Shown piece after piece: positions 42,413-49,917 of a stretch of DNA of 64,000 nt. The stretch is taken from positions 310,001-374,000 of the forward strand of contig NZ_JOAX01000002.1 in the NCBI RefSeq assembly GCF_000720485.1, in the 5' to 3' direction. The notes below the pieces were generated by a model that saw only the letters and a program-made list of their open reading frames with translations, did no database searches and was not told the origin of the DNA. The translations under genes and the position numbers were made by a program. The stretch's first letter is position 1. Every line of letters starts with the position of its first letter. The stretch comes from Streptomyces ochraceiscleroticus (GTDB taxonomy: Bacteria; Actinomycetota; Actinomycetes; Streptomycetales; Streptomycetaceae).

Positions 42413-42843
42413 GCCGTACGAATGCGGCGCAGGCCCACGTACTCCAGCTCCGCGAAGACCGCGACGATCACGGCCCCCGCGGCGAGGAACACCCGCCCGA
42501 AGCCGGTCAGCGGGACGAGGCCGGTGCAGGCCAGGACGGCGAACACGGCGCCGCACACGGCGTTCAGCGCGATCGCGCCGGCCACGAGGCGGCGCGGCAG
42601 TACCGGCTGCCGGGCGAGCAGCCAGAACGCCGCCGCGCCGCACACCATCCCGCACCCGGACACCACCGCCAGCTCGCGCGGCAGCCCCAGCGGGGTGGTG
42701 GTCAGCGCGGCGGCGGCCAGCATCAGCACGGCGAACGCGGCCGTGCTCGCGCTGTCGGTCCGCAGCACCGTCCGCAGCAGCCAGGACGCGTCCTGGGCGG
42801 GGCGCCGCCCCGGTGCGGCGAGGGAAGAGGTCGAGGTGGTCAT
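42409..42843 (-). CDS. Small membrane protein (four helices)
   Basis: A 144-residue protein with four hydrophobic helices (STAAFAVLMLAAAALTT, LAVVSGCGMVCGAAAFWLLA, LVAGAIALNAVCGAVFAVLACTG, VFLAAGAVIVAVFAELEYVGL). AAGGAGG precedes the ATG at 42843. No characterised family recognised. It is divergent from an XRE regulator with a 150-bp shared control region holding a perfect palindrome, so it may be that regulator's target. Confidence 0.7.
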   Translation of the reverse strand: MTTSTSSLAAPGRRPAQDASWLLRTVLRTDSASTAAFAVLMLAAAALTTTPLGLPRELAVVSGCGMVCGAAAFWLLARQPVLPRRLVAGAIALNAVCGAVFAVLACTGLVPLTGFGRVFLAAGAVIVAVFAELEYVGLRRIRTA

Positions 42844-42941
42844 GCGGGCCTCCTTGGCCTGTGGCGGTGCGTACATACGGGGGGTCTGTACGAGGTGGTC
42901 CGTACGCAACGAACGGTGGCAAGGGGCGGCTGGTGCGGGCA

Positions 42942-42958
42942 ATGACCTCCGAGGTCAT
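42942..42958. promoter_or_regulatory. Perfect palindromic operator between membrane and XRE genes
   Basis: ATGACCTC-C-GAGGTCAT is a perfect 8-bp inverted repeat around one base. Its right end overlaps the putative -35 (TGGACG, 42958-42963) of the XRE gene, placing it ideally for autorepression. Confidence 0.6.
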
Positions 42959-42979
42959 GGACGCCGCGACCGGCGACGT

Positions 42980-42985
42980 TAGGCT
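42980..42985 (+). promoter_or_regulatory. Putative -10 box of leaderless XRE mRNA
   Basis: TAGGCT, 16 nt after TGGACG (42958-42963) and 7 nt before ATG 42993. Confidence 0.5.
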
Positions 42986-42992
42986 CAAGGCC

Positions 42993-43853
42993 ATGACCGC
43001 CGAACTCGCCGACGCAGCAGGACCGTTCGCCCGCGAAGCGCCGCCCGCCGACCGGCCGCGCGTCGGCACCCTGCTGCGCGACTGGCGGCAACGCCGTCGG
43101 CTCAGCCAGCTCGAACTGGCGCTGCGCGCGGGGAGTTCGGCCCGGCACCTGTCCTGCGTGGAGACCGGCCGGGCCCGCCCCAGCCGCGCCATGGTGCTGC
43201 GCCTCGCCGACCACCTCGATGTGCCGCTCCGTGAGCGCAACAGCCTGCTCCTGGCAGCCGGTTACGCGCCCGCCTATCGGGAGAGCGCGCTGGAGGACGA
43301 CGGGCTGCGGTCGGTACGCGGCGCCCTCGACATGATGCTGGCCGGCCATCTGCCGTACCCGGCGGTGGTCGTCGACCGCGGCTGGAACGTCGTCACCGGC
43401 AACCGCGCCATGGGCGTCCTCCTCGACGGCGTACCCCCGGAGCTGCTCGCACCCCCGGCCAACGTGGCCCGCATGGCGCTGCACCCCGAAGGGCTCGCCG
43501 CCCGCTGCACCAACCTCCACGAAGTCCGCGGCCATTTCATGGAACGTCTGCAACGCGAGGCCGAGGCCACCGGCGACCCGGAACTGCGCGCGCTCTACGA
43601 AGAGGTGCGCGCCTACGGCCCTACGGAGGCGCCGACCGCGCCCGCCGACGCGGACACCGCCCCCCGCACCCCGGAGGCCGTCATCCCCCTCCGCTTCCGC
43701 ACCCCGCACGGCGAACTGGCCCTGTTCAGCACCATGGCCGTCATCGGCGCCCCCAACGACGTCACCCTCTCCGAACTGGCCATCGAACTCTTCTTCCCCC
43801 TCGACGACCACACGGCGGAGGTACTGCGCACGCTCGACGACGCGGCCGGCTAG
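42993..43853 (+). CDS. XRE-family regulator with MmyB-like ligand-binding domain
   Basis: A 286-residue regulator. The helix-turn-helix is VGTLLRDWRQRRRLSQLELALRAGSSARHLSCVETGRARPSRAMVLRLADHLDVPLRERNSLLLAAGYAP, and the rest (VVVDRGWNVVTGNRAMGVLLDGVPPELL, NLARMALHPEG-like, ELALFSTMAVIGAPNDVTLSELAIELFFPLD) is the MmyB-type PAS-like ligand domain, proposed to bind fatty acids. ATG 42993 is chosen because it fits a promoter with TAGGCT 7 nt upstream; upstream in-frame ATGs at 42942 and 42957 exist. Stop overlaps the next gene's stop at CTAG 43850-43853. Confidence 0.87.
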   Translation: MTAELADAAGPFAREAPPADRPRVGTLLRDWRQRRRLSQLELALRAGSSARHLSCVETGRARPSRAMVLRLADHLDVPLRERNSLLLAAGYAPAYRESALEDDGLRSVRGALDMMLAGHLPYPAVVVDRGWNVVTGNRAMGVLLDGVPPELLAPPANVARMALHPEGLAARCTNLHEVRGHFMERLQREAEATGDPELRALYEEVRAYGPTEAPTAPADADTAPRTPEAVIPLRFRTPHGELALFSTMAVIGAPNDVTLSELAIELFFPLDDHTAEVLRTLDDAAG

Positions 43854-45145
43854 CCGAACACCGTCCGCTCCGGACCGCCCTCGGCGATCCGCTCGACGGC
43901 CCGCAGTACCTCTCCGGCGCCGTCCTCCGTGGCCAGCCGGGCGGCCGCGTTCCGGGCCCGGTCGCGTATCACCGTGTCGCGCAGGGCCCTCTCGACGGCG
44001 GCCGCCAGGCGGTTCTCGGCGTCCGCGCCGGACAGGGCCTTGAAGGGCAGGGGAGTCGTTGCCGCGCCCAGGGCGGACAGGCGGGTGGACCAGAAGGGCT
44101 GGTCGGCGGTGACCGGGACGGGGACGGTGGGGACACCGGCGCGCAGGGCGGCTGCTGTGGTGCCGGCGCCGCAGTGGTGGACGACCGCGGCGACCCGCGG
44201 GAAGAGCAGCGCGTGCGGCAGGTCCCCGGCCGAGAGGATGCCGTCCGCTGCCTCGTCGGCCGCCAGCCCCGCCCAGCCCGCTTGGAGGATGCCGCGTGCT
44301 CCCGCGCGGCGCAGGGCCCGTACCGCCAGTTCGCCGAGGCGTTCGCCCTCCCCTGCGGCCATGCTGCCGAAGCCGACGAAGACCGGTGGGGGACCGGCCG
44401 CGAGGAAGTCCTCGACGGCGGGCGGCAGGCGGTCGTCCGGCGCCGCGTGCGGCCACCAGGTGCCGGCCACTTCCAGGCCCGGCCGCCAGTCGCCGGGCCG
44501 GGGTACCAGCAGCGGGCTGAAGCCGTGCAGTACCGGCCAGCGCGCGGCCTCCCTGCGGGCCCGCATCGCGGAGAGGGCCGCGGGAGGGAGGCCGAGCCGG
44601 GCGCGCAGGGCGCGTACGGGGCCGGCGTAGAGGCGGTCGACGACCTTCAGGGCCGCGGCGCCCGCGAGGCGGTTGCCCCAGCGGCCCAGTGGGCGTCCGC
44701 TGCCCATGGCCGGCGGGTACTCCCGGGTGGGGTGGGTGGGTTGGAGGTACCCGCCCATGCTCGGGGTGCCGGTGGCCTCGGCGAGCTGCCAGCCGAGCGG
44801 GGCGGTGGTCGTGGACAGCAGCATCAGGTCGGTGCCGGGCGACGCGGCGTCGGCGAGTCCGTCGCCGAGCTGCGCCAGGAAGGCGGCGGCCCGGGCCATC
44901 AAGCCCCGCCCGCCAGGGCCGTCCCCAGGTCCGTCCCCGGAGGCGGGCCAGGCCGCGCGCAGTCCGGCCGTGCGCGGATCCGCAGGCAGCGGCCGGAACT
45001 CCAGCCCCGCGGCCCGTACCGCCTCCGCGTACGCCTCGTGCGTGGCCAGCGCCACCTCGTGTCCGGCCGTCCGCAGCCGCGCGCCGAGCCCGGTGTACGG
45101 GGCCACGTCCCCGCGTGAACCGGCCGCCGTGATCAGGATCCTCAT
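43850..45145 (-). CDS. GT-B glycosyltransferase (UDP-glycosyl/MGT-like)
   Basis: A 431-residue glycosyltransferase of the GT1/GT28 (YjiC) type: MRILITAAGSRGDVAPYTGLGARLRTAGHEVALATHE at the N-terminus and, in the donor-binding domain, VFVGFGSMAAGEGERLGELAVRAL and VVHHCGAGTTAAALRAGVPTVPVPVTADQPFWSTRL. Such enzymes glycosylate sterols, polyketides or macrolide antibiotics. Its start overlaps the stop of a TipAS-type MerR gene (ATGA), so expression is tied to that antibiotic-sensing regulator. This suggests inducible drug inactivation by glycosylation; the drug is unknown. Confidence 0.88.
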   Translation of the reverse strand: MRILITAAGSRGDVAPYTGLGARLRTAGHEVALATHEAYAEAVRAAGLEFRPLPADPRTAGLRAAWPASGDGPGDGPGGRGLMARAAAFLAQLGDGLADAASPGTDLMLLSTTTAPLGWQLAEATGTPSMGGYLQPTHPTREYPPAMGSGRPLGRWGNRLAGAAALKVVDRLYAGPVRALRARLGLPPAALSAMRARREAARWPVLHGFSPLLVPRPGDWRPGLEVAGTWWPHAAPDDRLPPAVEDFLAAGPPPVFVGFGSMAAGEGERLGELAVRALRRAGARGILQAGWAGLAADEAADGILSAGDLPHALLFPRVAAVVHHCGAGTTAAALRAGVPTVPVPVTADQPFWSTRLSALGAATTPLPFKALSGADAENRLAAAVERALRDTVIRDRARNAAARLATEDGAGEVLRAVERIAEGGPERTVFG

Positions 45146-45933
45146 CGCGCGCCCCCCTCCGCCGGGCCCCGGTGCACCGCGTTGGCCCGTACCGCCGTCA
45201 GCAGGTACGCGGCGAGTCCGGGGCGCTGTTCGGACGGCGGGACGGTGAGGGCGAAGGCCCGCGGGTCGGCGGCGAAGTCCTCCGCGATCCGGCAGTGCAT
45301 GTCGGGCGGGCAGGGCGTGAACCAGCGGGTGATGTGCTGCCGGTGTTCCTCGGCGAGCTCCATCGCCCGCTCGCCCTCGGCCGGTTCGCCCGTGTCGAAG
45401 GCCGTGGTCAGCCGCTGTCGCCAGGCCGTCGCCTCGGCCATGAGACGGGCCCAGTCCTCCTTGCTGTGCGCGGCGGCGCGCGCCATCGAGCGCTGGTGGC
45501 CCTCGCTGTGCTGCCACTTCAGATGGGCTTCGGTGGCGTACGTGAGATCGAACGACACCTCGCCGAAGACCGCGAACCGTTCCTCCGGAGTCAGCGTGAT
45601 GCCGGTCTGCTGGACCTCCATGGCCCGTTCGGCGACCTCGACCAGGCGCTGCAGCTTCTCCATCTGTTCGGTCAGCAGGCGGTGCCGGGCGCGCAACTGC
45701 TCCAGGACATTCGCCTGCGGGTCGGCGAGGATCGCCTTGATCTCCTCCAGGGAGAAGCCCAGTTCGCGGTAGAAGAGGATCTGCTGGAGGCGGGCCAGGT
45801 CGGCGTCTCCGTAGAGCCGGTAACCGGCCGGGCTGCGCTCGCTGGGCGAGAGCAGCCCGGTCCGGTCGTAGTGGTGCAGGGCCCGTACCGTCACGCCCGC
45901 GAAGCCGGAGACCTGCCCGACCGAATAGCTCAT
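45142..45933 (-). CDS. MerR-family regulator with TipAS drug-binding domain
   Basis: A 263-residue TipAL-like activator. Residues 1-75 are the MerR domain (SYSVGQVSGFAGVTVRALHHYDRTGLLSPSERSPAGYRLYGDADLARLQQILFYRELGFSLEEIK), followed by a coiled coil (about 80-110) and a TipAS domain from about 115 (FDLTYATEAHLKWQHSEGHQRSM, LAEEHRQHITRWFTPCPPDMHCRIAEDF). Cys208 and Cys214 are candidates for covalent thiopeptide capture as in TipA. It likely activates its own promoter, which has the 19-bp spacer and a dyad typical of MerR targets, and the coupled glycosyltransferase. Confidence 0.92.
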   Translation of the reverse strand: MSYSVGQVSGFAGVTVRALHHYDRTGLLSPSERSPAGYRLYGDADLARLQQILFYRELGFSLEEIKAILADPQANVLEQLRARHRLLTEQMEKLQRLVEVAERAMEVQQTGITLTPEERFAVFGEVSFDLTYATEAHLKWQHSEGHQRSMARAAAHSKEDWARLMAEATAWRQRLTTAFDTGEPAEGERAMELAEEHRQHITRWFTPCPPDMHCRIAEDFAADPRAFALTVPPSEQRPGLAAYLLTAVRANAVHRGPAEGGAR

Positions 45934-45989
45934 GGAACAGCCTTCCCCGTCCGTGTCCGACCGTCGGACATCCGCCGTCCGTCCCGCTC

Positions 45990-46020
45990 AGCCTGCGGCC
46001 TGACGTGACGTGAGGGTCAA
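45990..46020 (-). promoter_or_regulatory. MerR-type promoter with 19-bp spacer and dyad operator
   Basis: On the minus strand -35 TTGACC (46015-46020) and -10 CAGGCT (45990-45995) are separated by exactly 19 bp. The spacer region holds CCTCACGTCACGTCAGG (45999-46015), a palindrome apart from three positions at its symmetry points. Long-spacer promoters with a central dyad are the classic target of MerR activators, including TipAL. It lies 57 nt before the regulator start. Confidence 0.8.
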
Positions 46021-46032
46021 GACACGGGAACC

Positions 46033-46419
46033 TCAACTCCTCGGGAAGCGTTCCTCCAGCACCGCGCCGAACAGCGCCTCCACGTCCTCGCGGTCCAGGC
46101 CCTCCGTGCGGGCCCGGTCCACCCAGCCCGCCAGCTCGGCCCGCAGCACGGCGTCGCCCTCGGACTCCGGGCGGGCGAGCGTGCGGCTCACGAAGGTGCC
46201 CAGGCCCGGGCGCGGCTCCACCAGGCCCTCGCGCTCCAGCTCGCGGTATGCCTTCAACGTGGTGTTCGGATTGACCTTCGTGGTGGCGGCGACCTGCGCG
46301 GCGGTCGGCAGCCGGTCGCCCTCCACCAGCGTGCCCAGCCGCAGCGCCTGCCGGACCTGCTGGACGATCTGCTGGTACGTGGCGACGCCGCTGCGCCGGT
46401 CGATGCGGAATTCGACCAT
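46033..46419 (-). CDS. GntR-family regulator, YtrA subfamily
   Basis: A 128-residue repressor: winged helix VEFRIDRRSGVATYQQIVQQVRQALRLGTLVEGDRLPTAAQVAATTKVNPNTTLKAYRELEREGLVEPRPGLGTFV and a short helical tail in place of a ligand domain, defining YtrA. It is the last gene after an ABC ATPase and permease on the same strand (49-nt gap to the permease). GGAGAGG precedes the ATG. A CACTA...TAGTG dyad upstream of the ATPase gene is the likely operator. YtrA operons respond to cell-wall antibiotics in Bacillus. Confidence 0.9.
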   Translation of the reverse strand: MVEFRIDRRSGVATYQQIVQQVRQALRLGTLVEGDRLPTAAQVAATTKVNPNTTLKAYRELEREGLVEPRPGLGTFVSRTLARPESEGDAVLRAELAGWVDRARTEGLDREDVEALFGAVLEERFPRS

Positions 46420-46468
46420 GGTCAGCGCCTCTCCGCTCGGTGTGCGCGCCGGTGTGCGCGGTGGGTTT

Positions 46469-47434
46469 TCAGAGCGGCCGCCGGCGAGTCCACTGCACGA
46501 TGAACGCCACGATCAGCGCGGTCAGGACGAGCAGCAGAGCGGCGCCGCGCCACTGCATCCCCGCCATCTGGTCGAGGCTGAAGTACTCGACGATCTTATG
46601 CACGATGCCCTGGTCGGCCTGGCACGCCGCCTCGTTCTTGGCGTCGACGCAGGTGCCCCAGCCCAGGAGGCGGCCGTCGGCGGTGCCCAGCCACTGGTCG
46701 AAGTTGATCGCGGAGTCCGGGATGGCCGGGAAGTCGCCGGAGGCGGGGCCGGTCGCCGTGTGCGGGGTGGCCAGCCGGGGCCGCAGCCAGTCCAGGACGA
46801 ACGAGGTGCCGGTGGTGACGACGAGCGTGAGCAGCATGGCCGGGACCACCCGGCGTACGAGCATGCCCACGGCCATACCGCAGCCGGTGAGGAAGAGCGC
46901 CAGGGCGACCGGCACCGGGCCCGTGATGTCGAAGATCGTCCCGCCGAGCCAGTCGCCGTAGTTCACGAGCTGGTTCGCCGGCGTCCACAGGGCGGTGAAG
47001 GCGAGGGAGATCAGCGTGGTGCAGACGAGGACGGCCAGCAGCGGCAGCCCCACGGTCGCGGCGATCCAGCGGGTCCGCGAGACGGACTGGGTGGTGGCCA
47101 GCCGTACGGTGCCGTGCTCCTGCTCGCCCGCGATCAGCGGGGCGCCGAGGAAGATGCCGAGGAGGGCGGGCAGGTAGGACAGGTCGTACGTGCGGTCGAA
47201 CACCTCCTTGTACGCCTTCTCGAACTTCTCGCTGTAGCGGATGGTGTTGCCGTACTGGGCGACAAAGTCGAGCACGCCGGCGCGGTGGTAGAGGCAGTAC
47301 CCGCACGACACCACGGTGACGGCGGCCAGCAGCAGGAACGCCGTGCGGTTGCGGCGCCACACCAGCCAGGTCAGGCCGTGCAGCGGGCCGCGGCTGCGGG
47401 CGGTGGCGGGACGGGTGTCGGTCAGCGTGCTCAC
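46469..47434 (-). CDS. ABC transporter permease
   Basis: A 321-residue ABC-2-type permease with six helices (first TAFLLLAAVTVVSCGYCLYH, last GAALLLVLTALIVAFIVQW) and two large extracytoplasmic loops; the second, between helices 5 and 6, carries two Cys (WGTCVDAKNEAACQ). AGEQEHGTVRLATTQSVSRTRW is a conserved cytoplasmic motif. Its GTG overlaps the ATPase stop (47431-47434), so the two form one transporter. Confidence 0.88.
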   Translation of the reverse strand: MSTLTDTRPATARSRGPLHGLTWLVWRRNRTAFLLLAAVTVVSCGYCLYHRAGVLDFVAQYGNTIRYSEKFEKAYKEVFDRTYDLSYLPALLGIFLGAPLIAGEQEHGTVRLATTQSVSRTRWIAATVGLPLLAVLVCTTLISLAFTALWTPANQLVNYGDWLGGTIFDITGPVPVALALFLTGCGMAVGMLVRRVVPAMLLTLVVTTGTSFVLDWLRPRLATPHTATGPASGDFPAIPDSAINFDQWLGTADGRLLGWGTCVDAKNEAACQADQGIVHKIVEYFSLDQMAGMQWRGAALLLVLTALIVAFIVQWTRRRPL

Positions 47435-48360
47435 GCCGCCTCCAGGGGGGTCGAGGGCCGGGCAGCGGCGGTGATCAGGGGCGGTGCTTCGGAGGGGCGG
47501 AGGTGGCCGAGCAGGACCTCCTCAAGGCCGGGCACGGCCGTCTCCCACGGGCCGTCGGGCAGCTCGGCCCGGGGCCCCTCGCTCCGTACGAGCGCGGTGA
47601 ACTGCCGCCCCGTGACGCGGTGCTCCACGACCGTGCAGCCCTCGGTCAGCTCCCGGGGCAGGGCGCCGTCCTCCGCCGCGCCGGTGAGCAGCGTGTGCGC
47701 GGGCAGCAGCGCGTCGGTGTCGCCCGCCATCCGCAGCCGGCCCCCGGCCAGTACGAGGAGGAAGTCGCACATCTCCTCCAGGTCGGCGAGCACATGGGAC
47801 GACATGAGCACCGTCGTGCCGTGCTCGGCGGCCTCGGCCAGCAGCAGGCCGGACAGCTCGTGCCGGGCGAGCGGGTCGAGGTCGGCCATCGGCTCGTCGA
47901 GCAGCAGGAGCTGCGGCCGCTTCCCGAAAGCCAGCGCGAACGCGACCCGGGTGCGCTGCCCTCCGGACAGCGTCCCGACCTTGGCGTCCAGGGCGATGTC
48001 CCCGGCCCGCACGATCCGCTCCGCCGCCGCCTGGTCCCAGCCGGGGTTCAGCTCGCGGCCCGTGCGCAGCGTCTCGGCGACCGTGAACCGCTTGTACAGC
48101 GGCTTGTCCTGCGCCAGGAAGGCGAACCGGGGCAGCACTGCCGGGTCGGTGACCGGCACGCCGAACAGCTCCAGCGTTCCGGTGGTCGGCCGGACGAGCC
48201 GGGTGGCGGCCCCGAGGAACGTGCTCTTGCCCGCGCCGTTCGGCCCGACGAGCGCGCAGACCCGTCCGGCGGGCAGCCGGAAGGACAGATCCCGCAGCGC
48301 CCAGCCGCGCCGGTACTTCTTGCCCAGCTCCCGGGCTTCCATCGCGATGGCTTCACTCAT
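47431..48360 (-). CDS. ABC transporter ATP-binding protein
   Basis: A 309-residue ATPase: Walker A VGPNGAGKSTFLGAATRL, signature TLSGGQRTRVAFALAFGKRPQLLLLDEPMADLDPLARHEL (LSGGQ plus Walker B), H-loop in TVLMSSHVLADL. The ATG at 48360 with GGGGGGACCGGG upstream is used rather than 48378. First gene of the ATPase-permease-GntR operon; the operator dyad lies just before it. Substrate unknown; such YtrA-linked exporters often protect against envelope stress. Confidence 0.92.
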   Translation of the reverse strand: MSEAIAMEARELGKKYRRGWALRDLSFRLPAGRVCALVGPNGAGKSTFLGAATRLVRPTTGTLELFGVPVTDPAVLPRFAFLAQDKPLYKRFTVAETLRTGRELNPGWDQAAAERIVRAGDIALDAKVGTLSGGQRTRVAFALAFGKRPQLLLLDEPMADLDPLARHELSGLLLAEAAEHGTTVLMSSHVLADLEEMCDFLLVLAGGRLRMAGDTDALLPAHTLLTGAAEDGALPRELTEGCTVVEHRVTGRQFTALVRSEGPRAELPDGPWETAVPGLEEVLLGHLRPSEAPPLITAAARPSTPLEAA

Positions 48361-48373
48361 CCCGGTCCCCCCT

Positions 48374-48394
48374 TTCACTAGTTAATTAGTGGAA
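48374..48394 (-). promoter_or_regulatory. Candidate YtrA/GntR operator
   Basis: CACTA-GTTAAT-TAGTG (48376-48391) is a 16-bp AT-rich near-palindrome directly upstream of the ATPase ribosome-binding site. YtrA-type repressors bind similar AGTGTA...TACACT sites. Confidence 0.6.
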
Positions 48395-48473
48395 TGAGTA
48401 TGGAAGGGTGCCCGGGAGGATGTCAACAAAGATCGCGAGCGAGGGGCGGAGGGGCCGCCTCAGCCCGTCGGCG

Positions 48474-48956
48474 TCACAGCGGCTTGGCGAAACAGCGGCT
48501 GTCCTCGTACTCCCGGTAGTGCCCGAACTTCGGCACCGGCCGGTAGCCGCTGGACGCGTACAGCTCCAGCGCCTCCGGCTGCTTGGTCCCGGTCTCCAGC
48601 ACCATCCGCGTCCGCCCGGCGGCGCGCGCGTCGTCCTCCAGCGCGGCCAGGATCCGGCGCGCCAGCCCGCGCCCGCGCGCCTCGGCCGTCACGAACATCC
48701 GCTTGATCTCGGCGTCGCCGTCCGAGTACCCCTCGTCGTTCGCGTCCTGCCGGCGCCAGCCGCCGGTCGCCAGTGGCCGGCCGTCCTCGTACGCGAGCAG
48801 ATAGATCCCGTGCGGCGGCTCGAACATCGCGGGGTCGAGCGGGGTGATGTCGGGATCGCCGTACCGCAGCACGTACTCCTGCTGCACCAGCTCGTCGAGC
48901 TTCACGGCGTCGGGGTGGTCGTACCGCACCGGGCGGACAACGGGCGAAATCTCCAT
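48474..48956 (-). CDS. GNAT acetyltransferase
   Basis: A 160-residue GNAT: KRMFVTAEARGRGLARRILAALEDDARAAGRTRMVLETGTKQPEALELYASSGYRPVPKFGHY includes the acetyl-CoA loop (RGRGLA) and the C-terminal strand/helix. Substrate unknown. No ribosome-binding site precedes the ATG; a TACGAT box lies 7 nt upstream on the minus strand, indicating a leaderless mRNA. It is divergent from the exonuclease gene with 67 bp between start codons. Confidence 0.86.
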   Translation of the reverse strand: MEISPVVRPVRYDHPDAVKLDELVQQEYVLRYGDPDITPLDPAMFEPPHGIYLLAYEDGRPLATGGWRRQDANDEGYSDGDAEIKRMFVTAEARGRGLARRILAALEDDARAAGRTRMVLETGTKQPEALELYASSGYRPVPKFGHYREYEDSRCFAKPL

Positions 48957-48963
48957 TCATGGA

Positions 48964-48969
48964 ATCGTA
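48964..48969 (-). promoter_or_regulatory. Putative -10 box of leaderless GNAT mRNA
   Basis: TACGAT on the minus strand, 7 nt before the ATG at 48956. Confidence 0.5.
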
Positions 48970-49011
48970 CGGGCGTCCGACCGCCTGGGGCGAGCGCGTT
49001 TCGTGAGTCGG

Positions 49012-49017
49012 TATCGT
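49012..49017 (+). promoter_or_regulatory. Putative -10 box of leaderless exonuclease III mRNA
   Basis: TATCGT, the same hexamer as before galU, 6 nt before ATG 49024. Confidence 0.5.
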
Positions 49018-49023
49018 GCCCGG

Positions 49024-49821
49024 ATGCTCACCGTGACCACAGTAAACGTCAATGGCCTGCGGGCCGCCTCGAAGAAGGGCTTCGTGCCGTGGCTGGCGGA
49101 GACCGCCGCGGACGTCATCTGCCTGCAGGAAGTACGTGCCGAGCTGGACCAGCTCCCGGTGGAGGTGCGGGCGCCCGAGGGCTGGTTCGCCACGTACGCG
49201 CCGGCCGCGGCCAAGGGGCGGGCCGGCGTGGCGCTGCTCACGCGCCGGGAGCCGGACGCGGTGCGGGTGGGCTTCGGATCGGCGGAGTTCGACACCAGCG
49301 GCCGCTACGTCGAGGCGGACCTCCCGGGCGTCACGGTCGCCAGCCTCTACCTGCCCTCCGGCGAGGTCGGCACGGACCGGCAGGACGAGAAGGAACGCTT
49401 CATGGCGGAGTTCCTGCCGTACCTGGTCGAGCTGAAGGGCAAGGCGGCGGCGGACGGCCGGGAGGTCGTGGTCTGCGGTGACTGGAACATCGCCCACCAG
49501 GAAGTGGACCTGAAGAACTGGAAGGCCAACCAGAAGAAGGCCGGCTTCCTCCCCGAGGAGCGCGCCTGGCTCACCCGCGTCCTGGACGAGGCGGGCTACC
49601 GGGACGTCGTCCGCACCCTCCACCCGGACGTCGCGGGCCCGTACTCCTGGTGGTCCTACCGCGGCAAGGCGTTCGACAACGACGCGGGCTGGCGCATCGA
49701 CTACCACATGGCCACCCCGACCCTCGCGTCCCGCGCCCTGAAGGCATACGTGGAACGCGCCGAGTCCTACGACCGGCGCTGGTCCGACCATGCGCCGGTT
49801 ACCGTCACTTACGAACAGTAA
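49024..49821 (+). CDS. xth: Exodeoxyribonuclease III (AP endonuclease)
   Basis: A 265-residue EEP-fold nuclease: TVNVNGLRAASKKGFVPWLAETAADVICLQEVRA (metal-binding Asn and Glu), VVVCGDWNIAHQEVDLKNWK (catalytic DxN), YSWWSYRGKAFDNDAGWRIDYHMATPTL and WSDHAPVTV (catalytic Asp-His). It cuts at abasic sites and removes 3' blocks during base-excision repair. A TATCGT box 6 nt before the ATG and no Shine-Dalgarno suggest a leaderless message. Confidence 0.93.
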   Translation: MLTVTTVNVNGLRAASKKGFVPWLAETAADVICLQEVRAELDQLPVEVRAPEGWFATYAPAAAKGRAGVALLTRREPDAVRVGFGSAEFDTSGRYVEADLPGVTVASLYLPSGEVGTDRQDEKERFMAEFLPYLVELKGKAAADGREVVVCGDWNIAHQEVDLKNWKANQKKAGFLPEERAWLTRVLDEAGYRDVVRTLHPDVAGPYSWWSYRGKAFDNDAGWRIDYHMATPTLASRALKAYVERAESYDRRWSDHAPVTVTYEQ

Positions 49822-49861
49822 CGACGGGGTGGCGCCTATGGTCTACGGTCTCTGAGGAGTC

Positions 49862-49896
49862 GGGGCGCTGAGGGACTCCCGCAGTTCCCGCGCCCC
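49862..49896. terminator. Possible bidirectional terminator
   Basis: GGGGCGC (49862-49868) pairs with GCGCCCC (49890-49896), with an inner GGGA/TCCC stem, between convergent genes. Confidence 0.5.
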
Positions 49897-49917
49897 AACT
49901 CTCCTCGACCGCCGTCG

